NCBI GenBank assembly: GCA_003988855.1
Contig: QYAI01000011.1
Span: 124,001-188,000, forward strand
Direction: 5' to 3'
From: Arachnopeziza araneosa
Taxonomy: Eukaryota > Ascomycota > Leotiomycetes > Helotiales > Arachnopezizaceae
DNA: 64,000 bases
Made by a program: the position numbers and the translations under genes. This document shows, one piece after another, positions 9,652 through 20,558 of this stretch (position 1 is the first letter of the stretch; every line of letters begins with the position of its first letter). The notes under the pieces are model-generated. The model was not told where the DNA came from and searched no databases. It saw nothing but the letters and a program-made list of their open reading frames with translations.

Positions 9652-10346
9652 TTAGACTCGGCTGTGTCGATACCAGCGTTTGCGGCCGGTGGTAGTTGTC
9701 GCGCGGGAACGATGCTTGTGGACGACCCACTGGAACCCAGGGAATTAGCATATCCTTTTCACACCTAATTTAAGAAGTCAAGAAGACTGAACGCTATGAA
9801 AAGCATTTATCTTGAAAGTATATCCCTTGGAAGTTCTGTCTCGGGAGCAAAATAACAAAGGATTGATGGAGCTTAGGGATCCTTACAAGACCAAGCAGAG
9901 CACTAGCAAGGAAGAAGATGCTCGCGAGAAAAAGGAAAGCCAGATCAGCCTTGAACTTGTCGCAAGAGCCGCCATGAGTAATGCCATTCCAGTTCCATAT
10001 GCTGCCACAGCTAGGGCCGATGTAGTTCGCAAGAAGACCAAAAGCAATCATCGTGCCGATGAAGAGCAAGAGGTCCATGGGCCAGTGGATAAAGCTACTG
10101 GCAAAAGGCAAGAGGAATAGAAGTGAAAAGAGGATGCCAATGGCGGCGATGACTTCGGTGTAAATGAAACGTCCTCGACTCCATGCTGAAGACCCACGGG
10201 TGTGGTGGAGGTATTCGCCTGTAAGGCCCGCTACGACAGCAGTGAACGCTAGCTGGTGACTGTTAGATGAATGAAATAATAACTAAGTAATTTGAGCTTA
10301 CCTCTCCTATACGGAGGCAGAGAGAGAGAAGATCGTCCATAATCAT
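9652..10346 (-). CDS. MARVEL-like four-helix membrane protein
   Basis: Small integral membrane protein of the fungal MARVEL-like type, probably of the plasma membrane or endomembranes; its role is unknown. Exons 10302-10346, 9887-10252 and 9652-9729 give 162 aa. Four hydrophobic helices are visible: LAFTAVVAGLTGEYL, the segment IAAIGILFSLLFLLPFA, LLLFIGTMIAFGLLANYI and FLFLASIFFLASALLGL. A cysteine pair (GPSCGS and HGGSCDK) lies between helices 3 and 4. The tail is short and basic (VVHKHRSRATTTGRKRW). Intron 1 uses the acceptor after ...CACCAG, which keeps the frame. Intron 2 is 157 nt and homologous to the methyltransferase intron. Confidence 0.75.
9730..9886 (-). mobile_element. Putative introner-like element, copy 2 (intron of the MARVEL gene)
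   Basis: A 157-nt phase-0 intron starting GTAAGGATCCC and ending TTCCAG, with a GCTAATTCC branch-like site. It is the partner of the intron at 3903-4056. The 5' 106 nt align without gaps at about 62%, and a shared TGAAAA sits near the 3' ends. Most introns in the window are 45-60 nt, so length also sets this pair apart. Confidence 0.6.
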
Positions 10347-12236
10347 TTTGGCGGTTTAGTAGAAACTGTTCCTTTTAGTAACTAAGGTTCTATCCAGGCT
10401 GAAGTGGGTTAGAAAAGAAATGGACGAAGATACGTAGATATTGATGAGCTATGAGATGTATTTGTACTTGGTAGCAAGTCAAGAAACTACTACGTCAGTC
10501 GGAAGCCATCGCCAAAGCGCTCTATGCAGAAGACTTTTAAAGCTCATGTGCTCTGCCTTGCGGAGTATAGACCAAGCCAAGATTGATGTTGGCCGTGACG
10601 CAGACTACTAAACACTATACCTCTCTGGGGCTTCTTTATGACCTTGGCGCTATGGCACCGAGGAGAGAGAGCTGGCCGCGTGTAGCACAAGCTGCCCAGA
10701 GCCTCCGTGAGAGTTGTAATTGGCTTCAGTAGAGTCATAAAAGCAAGGTTCTCAAGCCGCAGAGAACTGATTTCCTGGTTTGTTGAGTGCATGGTTTACG
10801 ACTGTGGCTTGAAATGAACAGATGAAACACCCCCCAGGCGCTGTTGGCGTATTAAAATGTGTGAGATGGAGGGTGAAGCGTCATATTTGCAACCTGCAAA
10901 ACATAACAAAGAGCGACTTGATAAACTGGAATGGCATCAGGTGTACATTAACAGAAAATATCACTGGGTCGAGTAATTAGAGGATAAGATCTAGTGGGGT
11001 GGCAGCTGACAAGGCACCACCTATCGCGACTTCACGGACAGGATCCTACGGCGACTCAAAATGGAATGATTGTCTTGGACTTTGAAAGACAACACCATTT
11101 GATAGAAAGATTATGACGCCAATTACTGACAGCTCAGTCTGACAGGGAAATATCCATGCGAGAGTTGACGTCTGGTTAAAGTTGGGAAGTTGGAGGAGGC
11201 AACGCGAGTGGTGCCAAGTTACGAGAGGTGTGGCGCAGAAAGTGGCTAGTGACAACTTTCCCCTCACGATCTTCAGGCCCAGACTTTCAATTTCCGGAGA
11301 AACTTAGAAGGCACCGGGAAAGATTTTACTGTAGTCCAAAGCAACAGATAAATTTGGTAAAACGATTTTGAGATTATACTACTCCACCAATCATAGGCCA
11401 GAGAATCTAAAGATCCTACAAAGGTGATGGGCTCTTTGGCGAGTGTGAAATCAGCACCCTAATATTCTGTTTGGTAATAAATTGCTTCTGCAAGTCGGAA
11501 AGGTACTTGAACCTTCAATTGCTAACAGACTCGGAAAGGGACACAGAAGAAAAACTTCTCTCAATTTCAATCCATATGATGGGCACACCCTGCTCCTCCT
11601 TTGCCACTTTCAAATTTGTGGTGCATTCATGTTTACTAAACAGCAAAGTTTCTTCAGGCTTTTTGTTCAAGATGATCTCTTGCAGGTAAAGAGCCAAGTC
11701 TATCATCTGCATGAAGTTTGGAAAGTCTTACTGGCTATCAATTGTTTTTAATCTTCGCAGCAACGGTGGATAGAAAGAAGGATGCTTGATTTCCTAGCGC
11801 GATTATGGAAGATAACCCTAAAAAATAAAAATAAATTTCAAATCCTAATCCAAATCTCAAAGTATATTCTCTGTGTCGGTCGGAGCTCAACCGACAAGGA
11901 GATGTGTAAACTGATAATTGCTTTTCAAAACTCAAGTTTAAGAGAAACAAGGAACACCTTGGAGAGTAACTCTAAAAAGACAAAAACAAGAGTGTCATTG
12001 GTACAGTATATGTTAAGCAATCAAGCAATACGAAAGCATTCTGCGAATAACAATAAGGACGCGTTATACATAAGCTTTCAAAGAAGCCAATACCAATTTT
12101 GATTCATGCAAATTTTGAAGAAAACATGATCTAAAATTCCGCATAGCTGAAATCGGTTTCAGCTGTGAAAACTGAGCCCGCATGTTGTCAGAAAGCTAAC
12201 TACGTTAACTTACATGAGGTCGATGTTAATAATCAT
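10347..12236. other. Gene-poor region of about 1.9 kb
   Basis: No supported gene. Short frames at 10544-10792, 11046-11267 and 11471-11950 lack domains, coherent splicing or codon bias. The region is AT-rich towards 11.7-12.2 kb. It presumably contains promoters for the MARVEL gene (leftwards) and nuo24 (rightwards). Confidence 0.6.
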
Positions 12237-12263
12237 CACGTGAGCCTAAGCTCGGCCAATCAG
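12237..12263 (+). promoter_or_regulatory. CACGTG + GCCAATCAG promoter module of nuo24
   Basis: CACGTG at 12237-12242 is followed after a 13-nt gap by CCAAT at 12256-12260 within GCCAATCAG. The module lies about 86 bp before the nuo24 ATG. CCAAT is the known site of the fungal HAP/CBC complex, and CACGTG of Cbf1-type bHLH factors. Nearly the same arrangement precedes the PSST gene at 53852. Confidence 0.6.
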
Positions 12264-12345
12264 CCTGGAATATTTGAAATGTACCATCCTCCGACAACGA
12301 TATTTCGGAACCTCACTCGAGCCATTGCGCCCCATCACCGTGACA

Positions 12346-13342
12346 ATGGCGTCGAAAACCATTCCATTCGTATTTCGGTCTGCGATTCGGCCACGGCAGA
12401 TACCCCTACGCTCCCAATGCCGAACCTTTACACCCAGTTCAAGAGTTGTCAGCGACTCTCTCGCTGTTGTAGGTCTCCCTGAGCTCTGCTTTGAAACTGT
12501 GCAGCACTGACAAACTATCTTCTAGCACCGCGACACTCCCGAGAACAATGCCAGCATTCCCTTCAAATTCACGGAGCAGAACAATAAGCTCATCGAACAG
12601 ATCCTCAAGCGATACCCACCACAATACAAGAAAGCTGCCGTGATGCCTATTCTGGACCTAGGTCAAAGACAACATGGATTTACAAGTTTAAGTGTTATGA
12701 ACGAGGTTGCGAGGTTATTGGAGATGCCTCCAATGCGAGTATACGAAGTTGCTACATTCTATACAATGTATAACCGAATGCCAGTTGGCAAGTGGCACTT
12801 ACAAGTCTGCACTACCGTGAGTTGCACATGAGATGGTCTTTCTAGAATGGATACTGATTCTGAACCTTTAGACTCCATGCCAACTCGGAGGATGTGGAAG
12901 CGACAAGATCGTCAAAGCCATCGAAGAACACCTGGGCATTAGCCCTGGTCACACAACCGAGGACGGACTCTTTACCTTTGTCGAAGTCGAATGTCTAGGT
13001 GCCTGCGTGAATGCCCCTATGGTGCAAATTAACGATGATTTCTACGAAGATTTGACTCCTGAGAGCATTGTGAGCCTTTTGAAGGCATTAAAAGACAGTG
13101 CGAAGGATGTTGAGACTACGGCTTCTAGCTCAAGTGTTGAGGCAGGCAAAGGAGCATTGACAGGAGATGACAAGAATGTGAAGAGCGGCGCTGATGTGGG
13201 TAAAGATGCCGGGAAGATTCACGGCGTCAAGGTGCCTATCCCAGGACCCATGAGCGGGAGGAAGACATGTGAGAATTCAAATGGCTTGACGAGTTTGACG
13301 AGCGAGCCCTGGTCGACTGAGGTTTTCCGCAAGGATCTGTAG
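12346..13342 (+). CDS. nuo24: NADH:ubiquinone oxidoreductase 24-kDa subunit (complex I, NDUFV2)
   Basis: Subunit of the electron-input module of mitochondrial complex I, carrying the 2Fe-2S centre N1a. Exons 12346-12468, 12526-12816 and 12872-13342 are all phase 0 and give 294 aa. The N-terminus is a mitochondrial presequence (FRSAIRPRQIPLRSQCRTF). The thioredoxin-like fold contains the cluster ligands CTTTPCQLGGC, split by intron 2, and ECLGACVNAP. Conserved blocks such as MRVYEVATFYTMYNRMPVGK are intact. A low-complexity Ser/Gly/Lys linker precedes the conserved tail KVPIPGPMSGRKTCE. The promoter module just upstream suggests regulation together with the PSST subunit gene. Confidence 0.95.
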
Positions 13343-15691
13343 ATGAAGTGTGTTGTGGTCCTGTATATATTTAGGAATGACTGGACTCGTTCAGAACTAG
13401 ATGAAGCAAGAGTGCTTTGTTATCAGATGTATTTCTACTTGCCTGTTCCAGGCCCTTCAAACTTTTGAATAGTGCATGGAAAGTAAGTTTACGAGATGTT
13501 AGTTCCTGTTATATTTGTTTCCTCGGTTTCATTTTATCAACTAGCTCTAATCCATACTAATGGTCTTCAATTTCATACAATCCTGTTGCCTGAGTAGCCG
13601 GTTTACTTTTCATTTTTCTTCTTCTCAGGTTATGTAACTGCTAGGCTATCAAATCTGGAGATGGAGGGAAGTGAAAGCAGAAAGCATAGCGAGTATGGCA
13701 AGAGTAGGTTCGCAGTGAAAAGGTTGATATCGGAATCGCCGCACCAGTCCGGAGCCAATGGCGAACACTTGGATCTCTGAAACTTGCGACCACCAAACCT
13801 GTGGATCTTCTCGTTGGTTGATCGATACGCCCAGAATCCTCTGCGTTTCAACTGAAACAACCAGTCAGGCACTCTTATCAACCCCTCGAATGTTATCTCT
13901 TTCGTTAGCGAAGAACAACAAACGCACGAACTGTAAATCTCGATTCGAGCCTTGGATACAAAAGGACACGTGTATGGTTACGGCTCTCGGTAAGCTTAAT
14001 CTTCTCACGGCTTTGGTAAACGTGTCTTGAAAGTGGGTTAATGAGATGGTACTGTATTGTCAAATCTATAATAGAGATATATTCCCTAGTCAATTAGGTA
14101 TGTACAGTACTGTAGCTGTACATAGAGGGTCTTTGAGAATATCATTTCGAAACTCAGCCAGTTAGCCACTTGCTTCTTGCCAAGGTAAGTCACGACATTG
14201 AATTTTCAGAGTCCAGGTGGTGTGGCTTGTCGAATAGTAGCCAAGGACAAGCACTGGTGAAGGACTCGGGCATCACAAAACTGATAAAGGTTAGCTTTCC
14301 CAGCAGGCTTTCTCGACTTCAACCCTTTAAAATCTGCCTCGCTATTTTTTACTTGGAAGACGCTCCGATTTTCCTACCCTGGCAGTTGAGGGTGTTCGCT
14401 CTCAACGAGCACGTTATCAAAGGAATCACATTTCGAACGCCGAAAAGCAGTGTTGCTATTTTGAGCTATCAGTGGACTTCCACCTGGTTTTGACAACCTG
14501 ATATCCAGACGTTTGCTCAGCCTCGGTGCATTAGCAGGACGGCTCATTCGTGTCGTTACGACAAGGGGCTGGTCCTAGATCAGTCGATTCCCACCGACCG
14601 ACTCTCCATTGGCCACGAGAAGTTGTCGCGAGGCTGGACACAGCCCCAGATGCCAGCCTTCGAGATACAGCACATGAAAGTCTCAGCCGGTTTTCCCAGC
14701 TGTGGAAAGGTCACTGCCTAGCGAAACGAAGGGGGAGATATCGTTCTAGAAAGACGGGTGCTGCTGGCGGCCATCTGGTGACGTTGCATTTCGCATCGTT
14801 CGCTTCAACGTCTCCATGACTGCGGGCGTCGCCAACGACGACGATTCGTAGCCCTATGAAGAGCGGAATTTTGGACGGCGCCTTTTTAGCGGCCCTCCAT
14901 GCCGAGATTCAGGATTGCCGGTGATATGCAAGTCATCGGACAAAATCTTGATGTAGTCAAGAGCGTCATCGGCTTTGCCAATCTCAATGTCTCGTTGGGG
15001 GGCTGTGACTGGGAGGGGAGCCAATTGACTCTGCCATGCTTTGATCGGTGGCAGCGTCGTGTCTCTTCTCCTAAGGAGCTCCAACCCTCCACGGGTTTAT
15101 CCGCAAGTCACACTGGCCGTGGTGGTGTGTGCAGCAAGATCTCTGCCACCAAAGTTAGGTGCTTACAATCATCTTGGGTCGAGAAAAACTTCTCTGACAA
15201 CGGCTGCGAATTAGGGTTCTGAGTCATTCTTTCGAGGTCGTCAAGTCTTACCCCGAAAGCTTGCTGGACACTGTCTGGAGCCCGTCACCACCCATTGTGT
15301 CCTGCCAGGCTGCTCTCTCCTGGACTTCCATGGCAACTGTGGTTGGGTGCGTTTCGTTCGTTCTGCCCGGCCTGCGTGGCCAGAAGTATGGTTTTTGAGG
15401 ATTCGATAGCTCGGATATTCGCGAGATGCTAGTCAGATCACCTCCATCCTGTAAACACCTGGACTGCCTAACACCAAGACGACTTCAGGATTCCTCGTCG
15501 TCTACCTAGACCAGGCTCATAGCCTGCTCTCAATCTGGTGAATCAGAAATTCCATTGCTGCCTTGGAAACTGCTGTAGACGAGATCACCTGTACCATCAG
15601 ACAACGATTGCAACGCAATGCTGGTGCTTATTTGGGGATCCAGTGAGTGTTTTCTGCATCCCGTTGTGAATCATACGTAGGAGCTTCCTAA
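13343..15691. other. Gene-poor, locally GC-richer region
   Basis: No supported gene in about 2.3 kb. From about 14.5 kb onward the composition is visibly richer in G+C than the flanks. Frames such as 14550-14819, 14899-15222 and the minus frame 14854-15084 remain open, but none shows a domain or a spliced continuation. No terminal repeats or transposase fragments were seen. It could hold a decayed gene or a non-coding transcript. Confidence 0.55.
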
Positions 15692-16246
15692 TCATACCAC
15701 CCTCTTTGAATTGGGACACACGTCTATGTCCGATGTGGATGATGATGACAGGGTTGCCTTCTCACGTCGAGTGGCCATGAACCGAGGATTCAGATTTTCA
15801 GCATCGAGGAGTGGATAAGACAAAGCAAAACACCGGTACCTGCATGTCTGTATGAGCAACTCCGGCAGTGGATGCCTCTCACTGGCCTGCTGCTTTTTTC
15901 GGTGGCCGAAATATTCCTCAGCCATTGGTTCCACAGAGCGCGCTTCACGGCCAGTCCTTTCACCCGGCCTGATTCTCTACCTCGACCTCAAGCTCCCTCC
16001 CCTTGGGCATAGGGAGCTCCGAACTCACTCAAGGAATTCCGGAGATGTGAATGGTTCAGCTTTCCAGGGTTCACTACTACCGCCGTCGTCCTTGGGATTC
16101 CTGCCAAGAGCCAGGACACTTGTGGCTGTCCTAGTGACACCGGCGCGACCTAGGTGAGCCATCGTTTCTGCAGGAATATCTGCATCCTGACGCTGAAGCC
16201 TCAGCCTTATGACACCCCGCAAATATCCCAAGACACCTATCTTCAT
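15692..16246 (-). CDS. Hypothetical protein, possible two-exon gene
   Basis: Weak candidate. An ATG at 16246 opens a frame that reaches a GTGAGT donor (exon 1, 16029-16246). An AG acceptor before 15968 restores the frame to a stop at 15692, giving 164 aa. The intron would be about 60 nt but lacks a good branch site. The product is basic and polar, with no signal peptide, membrane segment or recognised domain. Frame agreement across the junction has a one-in-three chance of being accidental. It is listed because the stretch is otherwise empty. Confidence 0.22.
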
Positions 16247-16591
16247 TCCATCTCAACTCTAGCGTCCAGCAGGAATCATGTTGCACAAAAACCGGGGTGG
16301 GGGCGCAATCTATGATCCTGTTGACAAAAATACACTTTCGATGACTTAATGTTGAAACATTCCCATCTCACCAACCTCAGTGCCAGGTTCAGAATGTGGA
16401 ATACCTTGACTTATTGCTCCGAAGGGACGGGTCAGCCTTACGGCTTTCAACGATGTCTTGGTCCGGGAAAGTCGTTTATTAAGCTAGATGCCCAGCAGCA
16501 TGTTAGCATGATGGATGAGAATCAAACTTCCATCTTGCTTAGACAGGCAACTCGAACTCGCAAGCGGAGTACACGCCGAAAAGCTACCAAG

Positions 16592-17290
16592 ATGAGCTCT
16601 TCTTCAAGGAGTCGTCCACGTCAGAGAACCTACACTTCTTGCACGGAATGTCGACGGAGGAAGCAGAAGGTAATGGAGAATCTTGGAAAGCTCTGCATCT
16701 TATTCTAACTCCATGTAGTGCAATCAAGCTAGAGATAGGCCGTGCAACCATTGTGCACGACGTTATCCACCTGTGCTCTGCACTTATCAAAGCCAGAGGT
16801 AAGACGACCTGAAATATTGATTCCCTAGGTCACTAACAAGAATAGCCTACCAGAATCTCGTGAACAAATCATCGATCTTCAAGATCAGCAGGCTGGCCAG
16901 TCTGGCTTTGTGGCATCTGGTTCAGGATATACTGCCACAAGCCCAGACAATATAAATTCTCATCTGACCACACCGGGGGGTTATTATCCTTCGCCCTCGG
17001 GCTTCAATCCTCCAATGCAATCTGGTGGATACCAGTATCCTGGATCAAGCCAAAACACTGGATACCATGCAATCCAAAGAGGATATATACCAAATGTTCC
17101 GTCTCAACAACCCCCACAACAATATCCTGCCACTAGCACAGAAGATACAACCGGTGGCACTCCAACTGAGTACTATGAGGGTGTAGATCAGACAAGTAGC
17201 TGGTCAGACATAACTGCCTTGGTGAACGACCCATACTTCTACGACGAGCAAGGAAACGATGGCTCACAACCAAATACTTCTGGGGCTTGA
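16592..17290 (+). CDS. Small Zn2Cys6 DNA-binding protein (GAL4-type)
   Basis: Nuclear DNA-binding protein. Exons 16592-16669, 16719-16798 and 16846-17290 give 200 aa. The six-cysteine cluster is complete: CTEC, RRRKQKC, DRPCNHC and the final C of RRYPPVLC, split by intron 1 just before the third Cys. A basic stretch (SRSRPRQRTYTS) precedes it. The rest is Gly/Pro/Gln/Tyr-rich linker with an acidic end (EYYEGVDQTSSWSD). It lacks the usual 300-400-residue fungal transcription-factor middle-homology region, so it is either a minimal family member or a gene shortened at its 3' side. Upstream in-frame ATGs at 16349, 16508 and 16511 could lengthen the N-terminus. The start chosen matches where Zn2Cys6 proteins typically begin. 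Confidence 0.65.
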
Positions 17291-17704
17291 GAAACGTGAG
17301 TCGGATCGACAGCATCGGACAAGAATAGCCAACTTGGATTGAAGTATGTGTCAAGTCATGAATACAGGAGGAATACATGCGTATTAGAGCATCACTGCAG
17401 ACAACGAAGGGCTTATCACATGGCAGGACCATTACAGGATGCATAGCGTGGAGTTTGGAAGATTGGACGGTACCCAGGGGGTGCCTGGATTTGAGTGCAC
17501 TACTTTCTCCTCATCTGTTTTTATTTCCTTGAATTATGAATGTTTCTCGCTGGATACGTCCTAGGACTGTCATTCTCAGCAGCAGTACGAAAGTTTACAA
17601 GTCTTCCGACCAAGGCAATGCCAATCACCGATACTGAACACGGGTTCTCCTCATTTATAAACTTACTTGCCACTCGTAAATCTTCTCCTCTTGACTCTAA
17701 CGTG
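17291..17704. other. 3' flank between the Zn2Cys6 gene and the amidotransferase-like gene
   Basis: About 410 bp between two 3' ends. No coding continuation of the Zn2Cys6 gene with a transcription-factor domain was found here. No other feature seen. Confidence 0.6.
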
Positions 17705-18473
17705 CTACTCGCTCGCCCATCTCAACAAGCTCCTCCAGATCTCAATCCCATCATGCTCGTCCCCTATTCCCACCATCAGACTCGCCTTCCTCTCCTCTCC
17801 CACGCCCATATACGCCGGAACACCTTGCAACATAGCCCGCGCCAGCTCACCATTCATCTCCGGATGGCCCTGAAACGTCAGTATCGATCCCCCCTCGCTC
17901 AGAAACGCCTGTCGCCGACGAACCAACTCGGTGAATCCTTTGGCCGGGACGACAACCTCCCCGCCTGTGGAACTCAAACCGCCTCAGCGTCTCCTTGACC
18001 TGGCCCTCGCCGTCACCGTCGTCGTCATCGAGTCCAAAAAACCCTTCCCCGCCGGCGTGAGCGCGAGTTCTTCCACGCCCACCTCGACCGCTCCCATGCC
18101 TCGGACCCGGCCCCCAAACGCGACGCAGATGGCCTGGTGGCCCCAGCAGACACCGACGATTTTCTTGGCGGGGTGGGATGCCGTCGTGGTGCGGAGGTAG
18201 GCCTGCAGGTGGAGGACCCAGGGGTCGGTGCCTTGCGGGTCAGCGGTCCCGCCGCTGAGGATCAGGACGTCGTAGGTGGAGGGCGAGGGGAGCGTGAGGG
18301 TGGTGGGGTGGGTGGAAGGTTATGTTTGGGGGAGGGGAAGAGGGACGGGCCAGACTGAGGGCGAGAGTGAAGGAGGTGCGGATCAACGGGTGCAGAGCGG
18401 AGGGAGTGGAGTTTAGGAGGATGGCGATGCGGAGGGGTTGAGTTGCAGTATGGCTGTAAACTTGGCTGTTCAT
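17705..18473 (-). pseudogene. Class I glutamine-amidotransferase-like gene with frame breaks
   Basis: Homologue of fungal GMP-synthase-like amidotransferases. From the ATG at 18473 the frame reads MNSQVYSHTATQPLRIAILL and reaches FTLALSLARPSS. Homology then moves to another frame (STYDVLILSGGTADPQGTDP). The nucleophile motif is KIVGVCWGHQAI and the oxyanion region FGGRVRG. A second break occurs at a T6 run and a third at a G4 run, between which FFGLDDDD and RRFEFHRR lie out of phase. The catalytic-His motif ILTFQGHPEMNGELA resumes in the earlier frame to the stop at 17705. All three breaks lie in homopolymer-rich sequence, so either gene decay or assembly error is possible. Third positions are far richer in G/C than in neighbouring genes. 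Confidence 0.7.
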
Positions 18474-18918
18474 TTTGCCCTCGATCAAGTTGCAACTTAA
18501 TCTATGGTCTAAACTAAGGGATATTCTTGCACGTCTAGGCCGGCGAATAGGTAGGTAGCTCCTGATGGGGTCATCGTATGGTCTGTCACGTGCCATGTTC
18601 CTCCCCCCTATTTTTCGCGCTTAGGTCCAATTACCAGGGCCGAGAAATAGCCCAAGCTTCAAGATATTCCACGTTGTTGGCCGACTAAGAGAAAATCATG
18701 CTAGGAGGTTGACTTCGATGATATCTTCCACATAGATTTGAGATGTTATAAAGGAGGACGGAGATCGAGCACCAGGATATTTTTTTCTTGTTATACTACT
18801 TATACAAAAACATTTGGGAGAACCTTACCCTACTACCGATAGAAAACAGGATCATTAAATTACACATCTCGTTATTAACAGGGCTGCCGTTAGCTATTTT
18901 CAAGAGTTCAAACAACCT
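18474..18918. other. Intergenic region upstream of the amidotransferase-like gene
   Basis: 445 bp with a CACGTG at 18587-18592 and a CCAAT at 18627-18631, spaced 34 nt and so unlike the complex I module. It also holds the 3' flank of the aldehyde dehydrogenase gene. No coding signal seen. Confidence 0.6.
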
Positions 18919-20558
18919 TTACTTCAACCAGTGAGTGTCTTGGTACCGTTTTGCTCCTACCGTAATTAGCGCCAGCACAGCCCACTTCAGGAAGGCATTC
19001 CGAACATTATCACTACCCAATCCGAGGAGAAATCCGAACCAGTACTTGGCCCCTTTTATTTCATTGCCCTCCCGATCGAAATTCGGCTTTTTCCCATTCA
19101 TAGCTCTGACTTTCTTGAGCTTGCCATCATAAGGAGGATAGCGGACGTCCATCATCTTCTCCATCCAACCTGGGGTAGTGGTTACAGAGCGTCGATGAGT
19201 GAAGACCTCGAATGATGCTTTGCCTCTGTAAGCTCCTTGGCCAGACTCACCAACACCGCCAAAGGCCAGGGTAGGGAGAGATCCGTGAAAGAAGGAATCA
19301 TTCACTGATGCACCACCTGAGGTAATTCCATTGAGGACTAGAAAACGTTAGAATATTTGTCTTGGATCAGAAATATGAACTTACTCTTCTCAGTTTCAGT
19401 CTTCGATCCATATGGATAAAGTGACAACGGTGTCGAGTAGACCTCATTGGCAGTGCGGATAGCCTCATCTACCGAATCGACTACCAAAATAGGCAACAAA
19501 GGTCCGAAGGTCTCGTCAACGATCATCGAATCCTTGGTATTATTAACTTGAACAACTGTAATAGAGATAAAGTTCTTGGCTTCATCCATCTCCCCACCAA
19601 TCAATATTTTGCCGTGAGATTGATCAAGCATTTTCTTAATCCTCAAAAAATGTCGGTTGTTGACGATTCGTGCAAAATCAGGACTTGATTTCTGCCCATT
19701 GGGATAGAATTCTTTCAAAGCAATCTTCATTTGCTCAATCAGAGCAGGCAAGATATCCTTTTCCACCATGACGTAGTTCTCGGCCATGCAGATTTGGCCA
19801 GCATTGTGGACCTTTGACCATAAGAGACGCCGAGCTGCAAGGCGAGGGTCGGCATTGTTGGTTACAATAGCTGGATTCAAGCCTCCTAATTCGAGACATA
19901 CTGGAGTCAAAGTCTCTGCAGCTTTCTTGGCGATGATCTTTCCCACCTGAGAATTGCCTGTGTAGAATATCTTCTCCCATTTCTCGTTAAGCAATGCTGT
20001 TGTTTCTGGGACAGCACCGTTGAAGACGGAGTATGCGCTTGGATCGAGATACTTCTCAACGATGTCCTTTATAACCATCGCTGTCGCTGGTGCGACCTCG
20101 GATGGTTTAAGCACAGCTGTGCAACCGGCTGAAATGGCTCCAATGAGTGGGCCAATGGACAGCTGAACGGGAAAATTGTAAGCTCCAATGATCAAGACAG
20201 TGCCTAAAGGTTCCTTCCGAATCCTTGGTTTCAAGAAACTCATGGTGAATGGGATGTCGTCAGCAGGTTCTTCTTTCATCCATTTTTCTAGATTCTGTGT
20301 CATGAATATGGCATCATTCTTGCACCAGTCAATCTCGGAAATGTAGGTCTCGAATGCTGGCTTCCCCAGATCTTTGGCGCAAGCCTCTACCAGAGCATCT
20401 GAAAAATCGGTCAATCCCCAATAGAGCTTGCGCAATTGCTTGAGTCTGTATGCAAGAGGCCTGGTCTTCTGTGTACGAAAGGTAGAACGCAAGGCATTGA
20501 TTGTGCTTGGGATGGAGTCGATTGAGGTAGCTTCAAAAGCGCTAACCTTCGAGGCCAT
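18919..20558 (-). CDS. Membrane-anchored aldehyde dehydrogenase, ALDH3 type (YLO-1/Hfd1-like)
   Basis: NAD(P)-dependent oxidation of long-chain or apocarotenoid aldehydes to acids. Exon 1 (19385-20558) and exon 2 (18919-19337) are joined by a 47-nt phase-1 intron and give 530 aa. Diagnostic segments: PLGTVLIIGAYNFPVQLSIG (cofactor loop), TPVCLELGGLNPAIV, the catalytic cysteine in NAGQICMAENYV, and ETFGPLLPI. Exon 2 restores the conserved NGITSGGASVNDSFFHGSLP. A C-terminal hydrophobic helix (AFLKWAVLALITVGA) matches membrane-bound ALDH3 enzymes. In Neurospora the YLO-1 member makes neurosporaxanthin, while yeast Hfd1 acts on fatty aldehydes. No carotenoid genes are nearby, so the substrate is unresolved. 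Confidence 0.9.

Noticed and set aside
11471..12102. Short frames in the region before nuo24
   Set aside because: AT-rich, overlapping on both strands, no domains.
15779..15792. GAACCGAGGATT shared with the methyltransferase intron
   Set aside because: A single 12-nt match without flanking similarity; probably chance.
17935..18040. An intron (about 85 nt from the T6 run to CCACAG) to repair the amidotransferase-like frame
   Set aside because: It would restore the frame, but it removes the conserved FEFHRR segment and has a poor GTTTTT donor. Two compensating frameshifts explain the homology better.
17540..18200. Plus-strand frames opposite the amidotransferase-like gene
   Set aside because: Open only because of the high G+C; the minus strand carries the recognisable catalytic motifs.
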